Positions 36,145 through 44,188 of a DNA stretch of 45,680 nucleotides are shown piece by piece. The stretch lies in NCBI GenBank assembly GCA_045630965.1, contig JAZQTU010000038.1, positions 1 to 45,680 of the forward strand, in the 5' to 3' direction. The DNA is from HGM04593 sp045630965 (GTDB lineage: Bacteria; Bacteroidota; Bacteroidia; Bacteroidales; Bacteroidaceae). Each line of letters begins with the position of its first letter. Within the stretch, counting starts at the first letter, position 1. Under the pieces are notes generated by a model that saw only the letters and a list, made by a program, of their open reading frames with translations, was not told where the DNA came from and made no database searches. The translations under genes were made by a program, and so were the position numbers.

Positions 36145-39100
36145 TTATCGGAACATTATTGACATAGACAGTGTGTATGAACGTGCAAAAGGATAGTCCA
36201 GTCCTCTCTCCATTTTTATTTTTGAGATTCGGGCTATGTCATTTGTTGTGAAGTTTAGTGCTACCACATCAATATTGGCATATCGCAGGAATTTGAACTT
36301 ATCGCCATTCAATCTGTATCCTACGTTTATAGTAGCAAATCTTATCTCATTGTCCTCCATTATGAAACGTGTACTGGCAGGTGTGTTTGCTCCAGCAGGG
36401 CTGAAACCAACGTACGATGTCACATCGCCCGGTTTTTCCCATCGTCCCTCTCCAGCTCGTCTGTCGAGGTTGTATGCCACGTTCTGGTTTTCAATCTTGT
36501 CAACCAAAGTCTGGTTGTATACAACACCACCATATTTGTATGTAAAACCAAGGGAGCATGACAAATCTTTCCAGTTGACACTTGTAGAAAGTGTTCCGCT
36601 TACTTTAGGATTCGTGTCACCAACCGGGATTTTGTCGTTCGCATCCCATACAAATGTTTTTGTACCATCTCGTTTCAAGTAAACCTCTTTACCTGTTACG
36701 GGGTCAACACCCAATGAACGTACAACATAAAGCGTTGTTGTTGATTGTCCTTCGCGGTATTGAGGTAGAGGAGCCTCTGCCGATTTCATCTGCTCTTCAT
36801 TTATCTTCTTTAGGAAGTCTGACAATTTGCGGATCTTGTTCTTGTTTGCATTCGCATTTGCGTTTATTGTCCAGAAGAACGATTTGCGCAGGTTCTGTAT
36901 TGCAATGACATTTAATGATGCGTCAAATCCTCTGTTCTGGAGCTCGCCTGCATTCATCACCATTGTAGTATAACCGGTGGATGGTGCAAGGTCGTAACTG
37001 GTCAATAGCTCCTTTGTTATATTATCATAATAGTTGACACTGACATTTACTCTGTTTTTCCAGAAACCGAAGTCAAGTGCAAAGCTGGTATTGTGGGTCT
37101 TTGCCCAGCCAAGACCTGTATTGTTGAGGGCTGAAAGTAGTGCTCCAAGTACAGGGAACGACTGGTAAGGACGCATTGTCTCGGAATAGCTGTAGTATTC
37201 AATGGCATCAGAGGGGCTGAAATTCTGCTCTCCGGTAATACCATAGTTTGCACGGAATACAAGGTTTGAAACATATCCCGACAGCCATTTCTCGTTGTGT
37301 GCATTCCAACGTCCACCGACAGACCAGAACGGTACAAGAGCATGATCGGCATAACGTGAAGACGCTTCACCACTCAAGTTGAAATCAACAGAATAACGGT
37401 TATCATAACTGTATGACAACTGACCGATAAGACCTATAGAACGTGAAATATTCTCTGTACCGATGCCGTTCATGTTTGTATCCATCTTGTTACCGAATAT
37501 AAACTCGTCCATATGTGGATCGGGGTAACCGGTTGCCGACAGATTTACATAATCGTTACGGTCTTCGTTTACTGTCCAGTTTCCAAATATACTGAACAAA
37601 TGTTTTTTAAGTACAAGATTGTAGTTTATTCCGAGGTTACTTGACCAAGAGGACATCTCACCAGTACTTTTTCTGTAGCTTCCTCTTCGTGTAAGGTCGT
37701 CTTCAAGCTCAAAACTTGTGTGGTCGGCCGGAGTAAACTTGTCTGTGCCTGCCATACCACGTGTATATGACAATTGCTCTGTTATACGTAAGTTTTTGAG
37801 AAGCTGATATTCCATACCAAGGGTAGTCGCAATATTGAGACCGTTGGTTACATCCTTTATGCCGACATTTGCATTGTAGAGTGGGTTGGTTATGACTTCA
37901 CTGCGACCACTTACAATGTTGTTTTCAATTATTTTTTTCTGTTTTCCTTCCTCGTCGGTGGGTATATAATATTGATTTAATCTTGTATATTGCGAGAATG
38001 AACCGTACGGCGAGTTGCTGCTGTTTGATTCAGAAAGGTTTACATTCGCACGCATGGTGAACTTATCCTTGAGATAGGTCATGCTGAAGTTCACACCTTT
38101 GTTCTGGTTAGATGATTCCTTCATTACACCGGGCTGCATTGCCAGGTTCAGGTCAAGGCTGTAACGGAAGACATCCGTACCACCGGCAACACTTGCAGAA
38201 TGACGGTGCTGTATAGCTGTACGCAAAGGTTTTGATAACCAATAGGTGTCAACTCCTCCTAATACATTACGCAAATATTTGTTGTAGAGATTCATCTCCT
38301 TTGCGCTGGTCGGATTGTACAGCCCAGCTCTCCACTCTGTATTAAGTTTTTCGCTTGCAGTCATCATGTTATAGTCGGTAAGGTCTGGTGTCTGCACAGT
38401 CATGGTGCCGTTATATGAAACAGAGAGAGCACCGTCTGGTGCAACCTTTGTTTCAACGACAACAACTCCATTTGCAGCACGTGAACCGTAAACTGATGTT
38501 GCTGATGCATCCTTGAGTATGGTGATAGTTTCCACACGTTCGGGATCAAGGTCAAGAATTCTGCTCATTGGAACAATAAAACCATCAAGTACAAACAGCG
38601 GAGTGTTCGGACGGCTTGATACATTGTCAAGCATAAGGTCCATGCTGTTCATAGACTTTGAACCCAATGACTGGTCACCGCGAATCTGGAAGTCTGGCTC
38701 GGCATTAGGGTCCGAACCTGTCTTGTTGTTCTCGATAATCTTGAAACTTGGGTCAAAGAACTGCAAGCTCTTGAGAATGTTAGTAGGGTTCATCTTTCTT
38801 AGTTCATCACCCTTAACCTCTACAAAGCTACCGGTAAAGCTGTTCTTACTACGTCTGCTGATACCGGTAATGACAACTTCGTCAAACTCAATGCTTGGTT
38901 TTAGTTCTATTATGAGATTATTCTCATTCTTTGTTATCTGTTTTGAGAGAGTCTCGTATCCCACATAAGATATGGTTATTGACTCCTTTTTGTTGAGTTT
39001 CAGGCTGAATTTACCGTCAAGGTCGGTAATACAACCCTTATCACCCTTTCCTGTTCCGTCAGTTATGAGCACTGTTGCGCCTATAAGCGGTTCTTGTGTG

Positions 39101-39507
39101 TCACGGTCAAGAATCTGTCCCGAAACCTTGAACTCAATTGCCGTATTGTCTTTCTGCTCGTTAGGCTCCAATATAATCTGGTTGTTGCCTTCGTAGCGTA
39201 CTTTTACATTTTGGTCGCCAATCAGCTGTCCAAGTACTTTGTCAAGAGGCTTGTCCTTCACTGCGATACTTGTAGGCTTGTTGATATTCCACAAAGATAC
39301 ATCCTGCAATGTTATCTTTGCTCCGGCTGCTTCTGCTGCCATTTCAAGAACCTTGCCCAGTGGCTGGTTGCTTACTCGCAGAGTAATTGCCTTTTCTTTC
39401 CAGTTAGCCGCAGGTTGTGCATGCAATATTGCGCTGTTGCACAATACCGCAAATGCTACAAATGCTATTTTGCAGAAAAACCTTAATTTGGAATTAGCGT
39501 TTCTCAT
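36145..39507 (-). CDS. SusC/RagA TonB-dependent transporter with STN domain
   Basis: The 1120-residue receptor has, in order, a signal peptide (cut near LHAQPAA), an STN domain (about 37-112: ITLRVSNQPLGKVLEMAAEAAGA...), a carboxypeptidase-regulatory-like domain (about 125-200, with IGATVLI and YVGYETL), the plug (about 220-350, with ITILKDASATSVYGSRAANGVVVVETK), and the 22-strand barrel ending SMSIMFR. STN domains usually signal to an anti-sigma factor in the inner membrane, but no sigma or anti-sigma gene lies in this window. Energised by TonB-ExbBD, it should import the ligand captured by SusD. Confidence 0.96.
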   Translation of the reverse strand: MRNANSKLRFFCKIAFVAFAVLCNSAILHAQPAANWKEKAITLRVSNQPLGKVLEMAAEAAGAKITLQDVSLWNINKPTSIAVKDKPLDKVLGQLIGDQNVKVRYEGNNQIILEPNEQKDNTAIEFKVSGQILDRDTQEPLIGATVLITDGTGKGDKGCITDLDGKFSLKLNKKESITISYVGYETLSKQITKNENNLIIELKPSIEFDEVVITGISRRSKNSFTGSFVEVKGDELRKMNPTNILKSLQFFDPSFKIIENNKTGSDPNAEPDFQIRGDQSLGSKSMNSMDLMLDNVSSRPNTPLFVLDGFIVPMSRILDLDPERVETITILKDASATSVYGSRAANGVVVVETKVAPDGALSVSYNGTMTVQTPDLTDYNMMTASEKLNTEWRAGLYNPTSAKEMNLYNKYLRNVLGGVDTYWLSKPLRTAIQHRHSASVAGGTDVFRYSLDLNLAMQPGVMKESSNQNKGVNFSMTYLKDKFTMRANVNLSESNSSNSPYGSFSQYTRLNQYYIPTDEEGKQKKIIENNIVSGRSEVITNPLYNANVGIKDVTNGLNIATTLGMEYQLLKNLRITEQLSYTRGMAGTDKFTPADHTSFELEDDLTRRGSYRKSTGEMSSWSSNLGINYNLVLKKHLFSIFGNWTVNEDRNDYVNLSATGYPDPHMDEFIFGNKMDTNMNGIGTENISRSIGLIGQLSYSYDNRYSVDFNLSGEASSRYADHALVPFWSVGGRWNAHNEKWLSGYVSNLVFRANYGITGEQNFSPSDAIEYYSYSETMRPYQSFPVLGALLSALNNTGLGWAKTHNTSFALDFGFWKNRVNVSVNYYDNITKELLTSYDLAPSTGYTTMVMNAGELQNRGFDASLNVIAIQNLRKSFFWTINANANANKNKIRKLSDFLKKINEEQMKSAEAPLPQYREGQSTTTLYVVRSLGVDPVTGKEVYLKRDGTKTFVWDANDKIPVGDTNPKVSGTLSTSVNWKDLSCSLGFTYKYGGVVYNQTLVDKIENQNVAYNLDRRAGEGRWEKPGDVTSYVGFSPAGANTPASTRFIMEDNEIRFATINVGYRLNGDKFKFLRYANIDVVALNFTTNDIARISKIKMERGLDYPFARSYTLSMSIMFR

Positions 39508-39541
39508 AAATACTATATCGTTCTATTTGTAAATTCAATGT

Positions 39542-40510
39542 TTATTGCAAAAGTGTATCAAGAATATCCTTGTAGTAGCTGTCCTTGTTGTATTTCTCGA
39601 TATACTCGTTGTAAAGAGCATCGGCTCTTTCTATCTCCTGACCGTTTCTAATAAAGTTACATAATAGTGTGTACAGTAGGAAATCTCTTTGTCCGTCGTT
39701 GTAGAAGGCGGCAATTTCGCTGTACATTTCTTCCAACCTTACAGGCATTTCATACTTTTCGCCTTTTTCGTTTGCTGCTTTTCCATTCATGTAGAAACAA
39801 TAGCGCATCAGGAGACTTGCATATTCAGGGCAAGTCAGTGACTCTTTATCATTGCGTGTGGTGTATCCCTCCATGATATTCCAATAGTCTCCGATTTCCT
39901 GTTTGTCTATTTCAACGCCGCGTACACTCGCATACATCACAGGGTATTCGATGAATGACATATATACATCATAGTCGATCATTGCAGATACATAATTCTT
40001 GGCCTCTATGCTTGCAGTACTCTTCTCGAGAATAGTGTTGAATTTTTCCAGAAGTGTACGTGAATCGTCAATACGGCTCTTTGGTTTTATGTCAAGGGCA
40101 ACACAACCCAGCAACTGACTTTTGTAACGAAGATTGCGTTTCAATTTCTCTACATTGTTCAACAACTGGTTGTTGCTTACGGCGCGTTCTGTACCGCTGT
40201 ATTCAATGCTTACATTCTTTCCGTCGTAATTGATATTGACATGCAGGCTGTCTCCGGGTTGCAGCAATACCTTTGTACGTCCGTTTATTGTAAGACATAC
40301 CAGCCTATCACATTCAAAATTATAAATGTGCTCCTCTCCCGGATTGGTATAGAACTCTTGTGCAATCATTGGGGTCTGCACACAATCAAAGTATACCATG
40401 TCTCTTTGATAACCGTATATCTCTGCGCTCAAAGTGGTCTTTTGTTGTGCGTTTGCTGCGCCTGTAAGAATAAACACGAATGCTATTGCAAAAAGTAAAG
40501 CTTTTTTCAT
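39542..40510 (-). CDS. TlpA-like N-terminal domain protein without thioredoxin domain
   Basis: A 322-residue secreted protein with signal peptide MKKALLFAIAFVFILTGAANA. The next 85 residues form a beta domain with TKVLLQPGDSLHVNINYDG, the counterpart of the DUF4369-like domain of the three TlpA proteins at the other end of the operon, and a helical middle follows (about 105-320). The protein stops where a thioredoxin domain would begin. It is the first gene of the operon, 35 bp upstream of susC and 51 bp downstream of the promoter. No family assigned with certainty; the relation to TlpA proteins is by pattern, not by alignment scores. Possibly a periplasmic partner of the STN domain or a binding protein. 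Confidence 0.7.
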   Translation of the reverse strand: MKKALLFAIAFVFILTGAANAQQKTTLSAEIYGYQRDMVYFDCVQTPMIAQEFYTNPGEEHIYNFECDRLVCLTINGRTKVLLQPGDSLHVNINYDGKNVSIEYSGTERAVSNNQLLNNVEKLKRNLRYKSQLLGCVALDIKPKSRIDDSRTLLEKFNTILEKSTASIEAKNYVSAMIDYDVYMSFIEYPVMYASVRGVEIDKQEIGDYWNIMEGYTTRNDKESLTCPEYASLLMRYCFYMNGKAANEKGEKYEMPVRLEEMYSEIAAFYNDGQRDFLLYTLLCNFIRNGQEIERADALYNEYIEKYNKDSYYKDILDTLLQ

Positions 40511-40560
40511 AGTTGTATAAGTTTTGTTCCAAATAATGGTTGGAGTTTCCTAAATAATGA

Positions 40561-40592
40561 CAAAAGTATTATATAACATATACAAATACAAG
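40561..40592 (-). promoter_or_regulatory. Promoter of the SusCD-TlpA operon
   Basis: On the minus strand CTTG (40592-40589, three of four against TTTG) is followed after 20 bp by TACTTTTG (40568-40561), an exact TAnnTTTG. It lies 51 bp before the first gene. Confidence 0.75.
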
Positions 40593-40647
40593 TTTATTAT
40601 AATCAAAAAAGGTGAAAAACTTGTTAAAAACTGTTTATAATGCAATT

Positions 40648-40680
40648 TTTGTTCCTTTTATGTAACTTTTTATAACTTTG
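40648..40680 (+). promoter_or_regulatory. Promoter of the PagL-like gene
   Basis: TTTG (40648-40651), 21 bp, then TAACTTTG (40673-40680): both boxes match the Bacteroidota consensus exactly at the right spacing. The ATG follows 27 bp later. Confidence 0.82.
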
Positions 40681-40706
40681 CAAAAAGTTTGATTAAATTA
40701 TATAAA

Positions 40707-41960
40707 ATGCGTATTAGTAGAATCTCCTTTTGTCTATTGTTTTTGATATTCATTGCGCTGTCTGGTACCTCTCCTGTATGTGCCCAGCGTATCAAGAGTA
40801 CCGATTTGTCATTTATGGCTCATGGGTGGTATGGATTTGATATGGAAAAGACAAGACCCAATCTTGCCTCATACGGTTATATGACATATGAGGCTGCTGT
40901 AGGTTTTCAGACCAATCCGGCCGATAGCTGTTGTTATGCCAAAGCATTCGGTTATCCCATGATCAGTGTTGGACTTTCATGTGCAAGAACAAGCAACTTC
41001 AAATTCACCGATTGTACAAAGTTTCCAGACCTTTATTCAGCTTATGGCTCATTTGAGCGCACTATAATAAGAAAGAAGCACTTCTCTTTTGGGTACCTGC
41101 TGGATTTTGGTCTTATATACAACCCAGGCAAGTACGACCCTGTGAATAATCCCGGAAACAACTGGCTCAGTTCACCTGTCATGGCGTATTTCGGTGCTGG
41201 AGCACTTGTAAAGTATCATTTTGGTAAAAGATGGGAGATTGGAGCCGATGTGATGTTCCGTCACTTCTCAAACGGTAGACTTCGTTTACCCAATGAGGCT
41301 TTGAACGGTCTTGGTGCAGGTATATTTGCCAGATACAGGCTCGAAGATTATGACCATACAAAGTATCTCAATGTTCCAAGCGCAAAGCCTCAATATAAGA
41401 AAGGGATGCAATATATGGTTGTGCTCGGCAGTGGCTTCCACACATGTATGGGTGAGTGGAATGCCTTATTGAAAACAGAATCGAATTCTGCAGAACTGCA
41501 GAATAAGGTACAGAAGCTTAAAGCACATCCTAAGTTCTCGCTCAGTTTCGATGCAATGTACCGTTATTCCCTCAGGTATGCAACAGGTATAGGCCTTGAT
41601 GTGTTCTATTCATCGAATATGAAGGAACTCGAGGCGAGTGACAGAATATTCTATGGCGATGAGGCTGTGGATAACTGTCCGGGCTATAACCCCATATCTG
41701 TAGGTATTGCTGTAGTACAAGAGGTGTATTGGAAAAATTTCGCAGTTCATGTAGCTGTCGGAGCATACCCTTACAGACATAAGGGTGTCAACGGTCATTT
41801 GGCAAAAGAGGCTGGCGACCGCGAGCGTGGCTGGCATTATGAGAAAGCAGGTTTCCGTTATTATTTCCCGAAATTGGGAAACACCTTCTTGGGTTTTGCC
41901 ATTAAATCTCACAGTATAAAAGCGGAATATCTTGAATATTCATTGGGTATAAGACTTTAG
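40707..41960 (+). CDS. Acyloxyacyl hydrolase / lipid A 3-O-deacylase (PagL-like) candidate
   Basis: Started at ATG 40707 (an upstream in-frame TTG at 40689 is too close to the promoter). The 417-residue product has a signal peptide (cut after PVCAQ) and a beta-barrel pattern with FGAGALVKYHFGKRWEIGADVMFRHFSNGRL around residues 162-191. HFSNG (H186, S188) followed by PNEALNGLG matches the PagL His-x-Ser active-site strand; E197 is a possible acidic partner but is spaced closer than in Pseudomonas PagL. PagL removes an acyl chain from lipid A in the outer membrane. It is about twice PagL length, as in Bacteroidota homologues, and ends with a barrel-like strand (EYSLGIRL). Own promoter and terminator. 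Confidence 0.78.
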   Translation: MRISRISFCLLFLIFIALSGTSPVCAQRIKSTDLSFMAHGWYGFDMEKTRPNLASYGYMTYEAAVGFQTNPADSCCYAKAFGYPMISVGLSCARTSNFKFTDCTKFPDLYSAYGSFERTIIRKKHFSFGYLLDFGLIYNPGKYDPVNNPGNNWLSSPVMAYFGAGALVKYHFGKRWEIGADVMFRHFSNGRLRLPNEALNGLGAGIFARYRLEDYDHTKYLNVPSAKPQYKKGMQYMVVLGSGFHTCMGEWNALLKTESNSAELQNKVQKLKAHPKFSLSFDAMYRYSLRYATGIGLDVFYSSNMKELEASDRIFYGDEAVDNCPGYNPISVGIAVVQEVYWKNFAVHVAVGAYPYRHKGVNGHLAKEAGDRERGWHYEKAGFRYYFPKLGNTFLGFAIKSHSIKAEYLEYSLGIRL

Positions 41961-41979
41961 TCTTTTATACAGCAAAAGT

Positions 41980-42037
41980 AATAATCAAGTGAGTCCCAAA
42001 AGTTTTTTATGCTTTTGGGACTCACTTGATTATTTTT
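41980..42037 (+). terminator. Strong intrinsic terminator after the PagL-like gene
   Basis: A perfect 23-bp stem (41980-42002 with 42012-42034) and a 9-nt loop, followed by T residues (42033-42037). The minus-strand exit (TTATTACTTTTG) is also T-rich, so it may serve the convergent lipoprotein gene at 42097 as well. Confidence 0.95.
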
Positions 42038-42066
42038 ATTGAAGGACCAATTTATAGTACAGCTTT

Positions 42067-42100
42067 GTTGAATGATACAAACTTGGTGGTAGGAGGCTAT
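42067..42100. repeat. Imperfect 34-bp direct repeat, copy A
   Basis: Matches 44428-44461 in the same orientation at 27 of 34 positions by hand alignment, with GATACAAACTTGG (42074-42086) identical. It lies against the stop codon of the lipoprotein gene at 42097. Confidence 0.55.
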
Positions 42101-42549
42101 TCGTTGTATATGTGGATATTTCTCTCTTTGTCCATTATAAACTTTTGGTCAATTGGGAACGTGTAATGTTTTTCAAAATCTGTGGTAACTAAATCTGCGA
42201 TTTCTCTTTCTGCGATAGTGTATGCTTGAACTTTATTATCTTTTATGAATAGAATGGTTGATATTGTTTCTGAAACAGTATTTATGTTGCAAAAACTTTT
42301 CAAGCCATTTGACATATTCAGATTGGCGAAGACTGCTTTTTCTGTATCAAAGTATGGCTGAACTATAAAGATTCTGTCATATCTTTCTATGCAATATCTC
42401 TCTAATGTGAATGGTTCTTCAATAACAACATCGTTAAAATTAAGTTCAAGCTTCGGTTCACTTGGAGTTTCTGCAATACATCCTATTAGTAAAAATAATA
42501 ATGTTGTGTAGAGTAAAATCTTTTTACTTAATAATCTTGAGTTTCCCAT
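42097..42549 (-). CDS. Small lipoprotein, candidate immunity protein
   Basis: The 150-residue product (start 42549, MGNSRLLSKK; another ATG at 42561) has a lipoprotein signal, LLYTTLLFLLIGC (C24). The mature part is about 126 residues, mixed beta and helix, with no family I recognise. It starts inside the last codons of a 43-codon frame that looks like a polymorphic toxin tail, in the position where immunity genes sit. A lipoprotein location would suit protection against a toxin acting in the periplasm or at the membrane. AT-rich codons differ from the core genes nearby. Immunity role is inference. Confidence 0.65.
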   Translation of the reverse strand: MGNSRLLSKKILLYTTLLFLLIGCIAETPSEPKLELNFNDVVIEEPFTLERYCIERYDRIFIVQPYFDTEKAVFANLNMSNGLKSFCNINTVSETISTILFIKDNKVQAYTIAEREIADLVTTDFEKHYTFPIDQKFIMDKERNIHIYNE

Positions 42550-42655
42550 TGTTTGCAGCATTAATTACTTGATTTAATAATTCTTGTTCACTCCAGCCAT
42601 TGATAATTGCTTGGTTGCCTAAATGATATCCAACAGAGTTGTTGTGTAGGTCCAT
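42524..42655 (-). pseudogene. Orphan 3' tail of a polymorphic toxin gene (DUF6973-like)
   Basis: A 43-codon frame beginning MDLHNNSVGYHLGNQ, preceded in frame by TAA-GCG. The sequence A-M-D-L-H-N-N...G resembles the closing part of DUF6973-type domains found at the C-terminal ends of Rhs and other polymorphic toxins, where this motif lies near the protein end. Here it has no upstream domain, so it is best read as a displaced toxin 3' end (orphan module), unless translated as a short peptide. It is directly followed by an overlapping lipoprotein gene. The family link is from memory of the motif and should be treated as moderate. Confidence 0.45.
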
Positions 42656-42710
42656 CGCTTATTTTGTTTGTTGTAGTGTAACTGAGTGATAGAAACATAG
42701 CGATGAAAGA

Positions 42711-43502
42711 CTATTCGCTCAAATAGTGTATTCTTCTTTTTGAGTATTTGTTACGATAACTCTCCGGGTCTTCATCAATAATTTTGCGCTCTATCCAATT
42801 GTCTTTGTCGTCGTACATGTATTCTATTTTTATATTTGTCCAGTCGCATGTGTCCCATGGCATGTTCTCACTTTTTTCTATGATATTTCCGTTCTTATCC
42901 TTTTTTACTTTTGTAATTGCGTAAATGTCGCCGGTTACAGCCAAAAAGCACTCTATGGTTTCTGTGCCATCGTTGTTATATGTGTATCGATATTTGTATG
43001 GCGGTATCCCGTCGCAATGGTATTCAAATGCATCGGTGATGCGGTTGTCTTTATCGTAAGAGTTCTGCATCATATATTGCATTATCATTTTGGTTGTGTC
43101 GGGAAATATATAGCCATAATCCCTGCATAAAGTTATATTTTTATTGTTGTCGAATTCAACAATGCTATAAGATGTCTCCTTTTGGTTGTTGTCGTAGTAA
43201 TGCAAGTCTATTCTGTTGGAACCATTATAGTAATATTTACAATGACCATTTTCCTCTCCGTTAGAGTAAGAAATAGTCTTTACGGGATGTTGTTTACTAT
43301 TGTACACAAACAGGATTGAATCGTACCCTTGTGCATCATCATAAACGATTGAGGAAACCTTGCCTTTTAAGAAACTTGTTCCGTACAATGTAACAGCTTT
43401 TGATGAACATACAGAGCTCGTGTCTATCTTCTTGTTACTGCAGGAAAATAAAATAGAAACAATGATGTAAAGCGGTGTGCAGGCTATAAAAGTTCTATTC
43501 AT
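42711..43502 (-). CDS. Lipoprotein with YD-repeat-like strands, candidate immunity protein
   Basis: Started at 43502 (MNRTFIACT) because this gives a lipoprotein signal with lipobox SILFSC (C21) and leaves 7 bp to the upstream stop; the frame extends to 43523, which would overlap that gene by 14 bp. The 263-residue product shows recurring Tyr/Asp-rich strands (VYDDAQGYDSILFVYN, YYNGSNRIDLHYYDN, YDKDNRITDAFEYH, YMYDDKDNWIERK), resembling YD/Rhs-type repeats in spacing. Paired with the DUF5675-like gene, it could be its immunity partner at the cell surface. No confirmed family. Confidence 0.68.
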   Translation of the reverse strand: MNRTFIACTPLYIIVSILFSCSNKKIDTSSVCSSKAVTLYGTSFLKGKVSSIVYDDAQGYDSILFVYNSKQHPVKTISYSNGEENGHCKYYYNGSNRIDLHYYDNNQKETSYSIVEFDNNKNITLCRDYGYIFPDTTKMIMQYMMQNSYDKDNRITDAFEYHCDGIPPYKYRYTYNNDGTETIECFLAVTGDIYAITKVKKDKNGNIIEKSENMPWDTCDWTNIKIEYMYDDKDNWIERKIIDEDPESYRNKYSKRRIHYLSE

Positions 43503-43509
43503 ATATTTA

Positions 43510-44100
43510 TTATTTGTAATCAATATTTATCTTAATTCCATCTTTCCCATATTGCTTGAAGAAATTAAAAAGTGCATCCTTTCTTGACGTATAGTCTTTT
43601 ATTGTATAATCTTGCGCCTCTTCATCGTATTTAAGAGTGTCACCTGGTAATAGACAACCCGAGGTGTGATCTCCATTTTTTCCTCCGTGAATGGCAATTC
43701 CACTGCGCCCCGGAACGTTATCTACATACCAGTCATATTTAAGATTTACATTCTTTTCTCCCCATTCTCTTCGTTGTTTATTAATTCTTTCTTCAAGTTT
43801 TGCTTTGGGAATAACATTATATGTTCCGTGCATAATAGCTTTATCACTATTTGCTATCTTAGCACTATCGTAATTAACATGTGGCTCTAAAAAATAGCCC
43901 TTCATTGAATCAATCTTCTCGTTTTGTTCATTGTATGCAGTTGCTGTAAAAGTGCTAACAGTACTATTCTTCCCATACCACTTTCTTGTGCTGTTTACAA
44001 CAACATTTGTTTTAGGTTTTTGTTTTATTCCCCCCTCTTGCCCATCCTCAAATGCTGTTGCAATATCAAAAATACTTGGTTTGTTCAAATAATTTGCCAT
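43510..44100 (-). CDS. DUF5675-like protein, candidate effector
   Basis: A 196-residue protein without a signal peptide. From about residue 45 it contains VSTFTATAYNEQNEKIDSMKGYFLEP, HGTYNV, and GRSGIAIHGGKNGDHTSGCLLPGD. The His...Ser-Gly-Cys arrangement is typical of DUF5675 and recalls the HxnSxGC site of L,D-transpeptidase-like folds. The first 24 residues (MANYLNKPSIFDIATAFEDG) have no known match and could be a targeting or secretion segment. It has its own promoter and is followed 7 bp later by a lipoprotein gene, a pairing like cell-wall-acting effector and immunity genes. That role is inference; phage or element-linked roles are also possible for this family. Confidence 0.68.
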   Translation of the reverse strand: MANYLNKPSIFDIATAFEDGQEGGIKQKPKTNVVVNSTRKWYGKNSTVSTFTATAYNEQNEKIDSMKGYFLEPHVNYDSAKIANSDKAIMHGTYNVIPKAKLEERINKQRREWGEKNVNLKYDWYVDNVPGRSGIAIHGGKNGDHTSGCLLPGDTLKYDEEAQDYTIKDYTSRKDALFNFFKQYGKDGIKINIDYK

Positions 44101-44188
44101 AAAATTAGATTTTAGTTAATAATATCGCAAAATTATTGTATGGCTTGCGTGGTAAGGTTGCTGTTTTGCTGCTTTTCCGTTGTTATTA

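Noticed and set aside
41973..41980. TACTTTTG (-7-like) on the minus strand at the end of the PagL-like gene
   Set aside because: It would drive only antisense RNA into the gene, and it abuts the terminator stem; AT-rich DNA yields such matches by chance.
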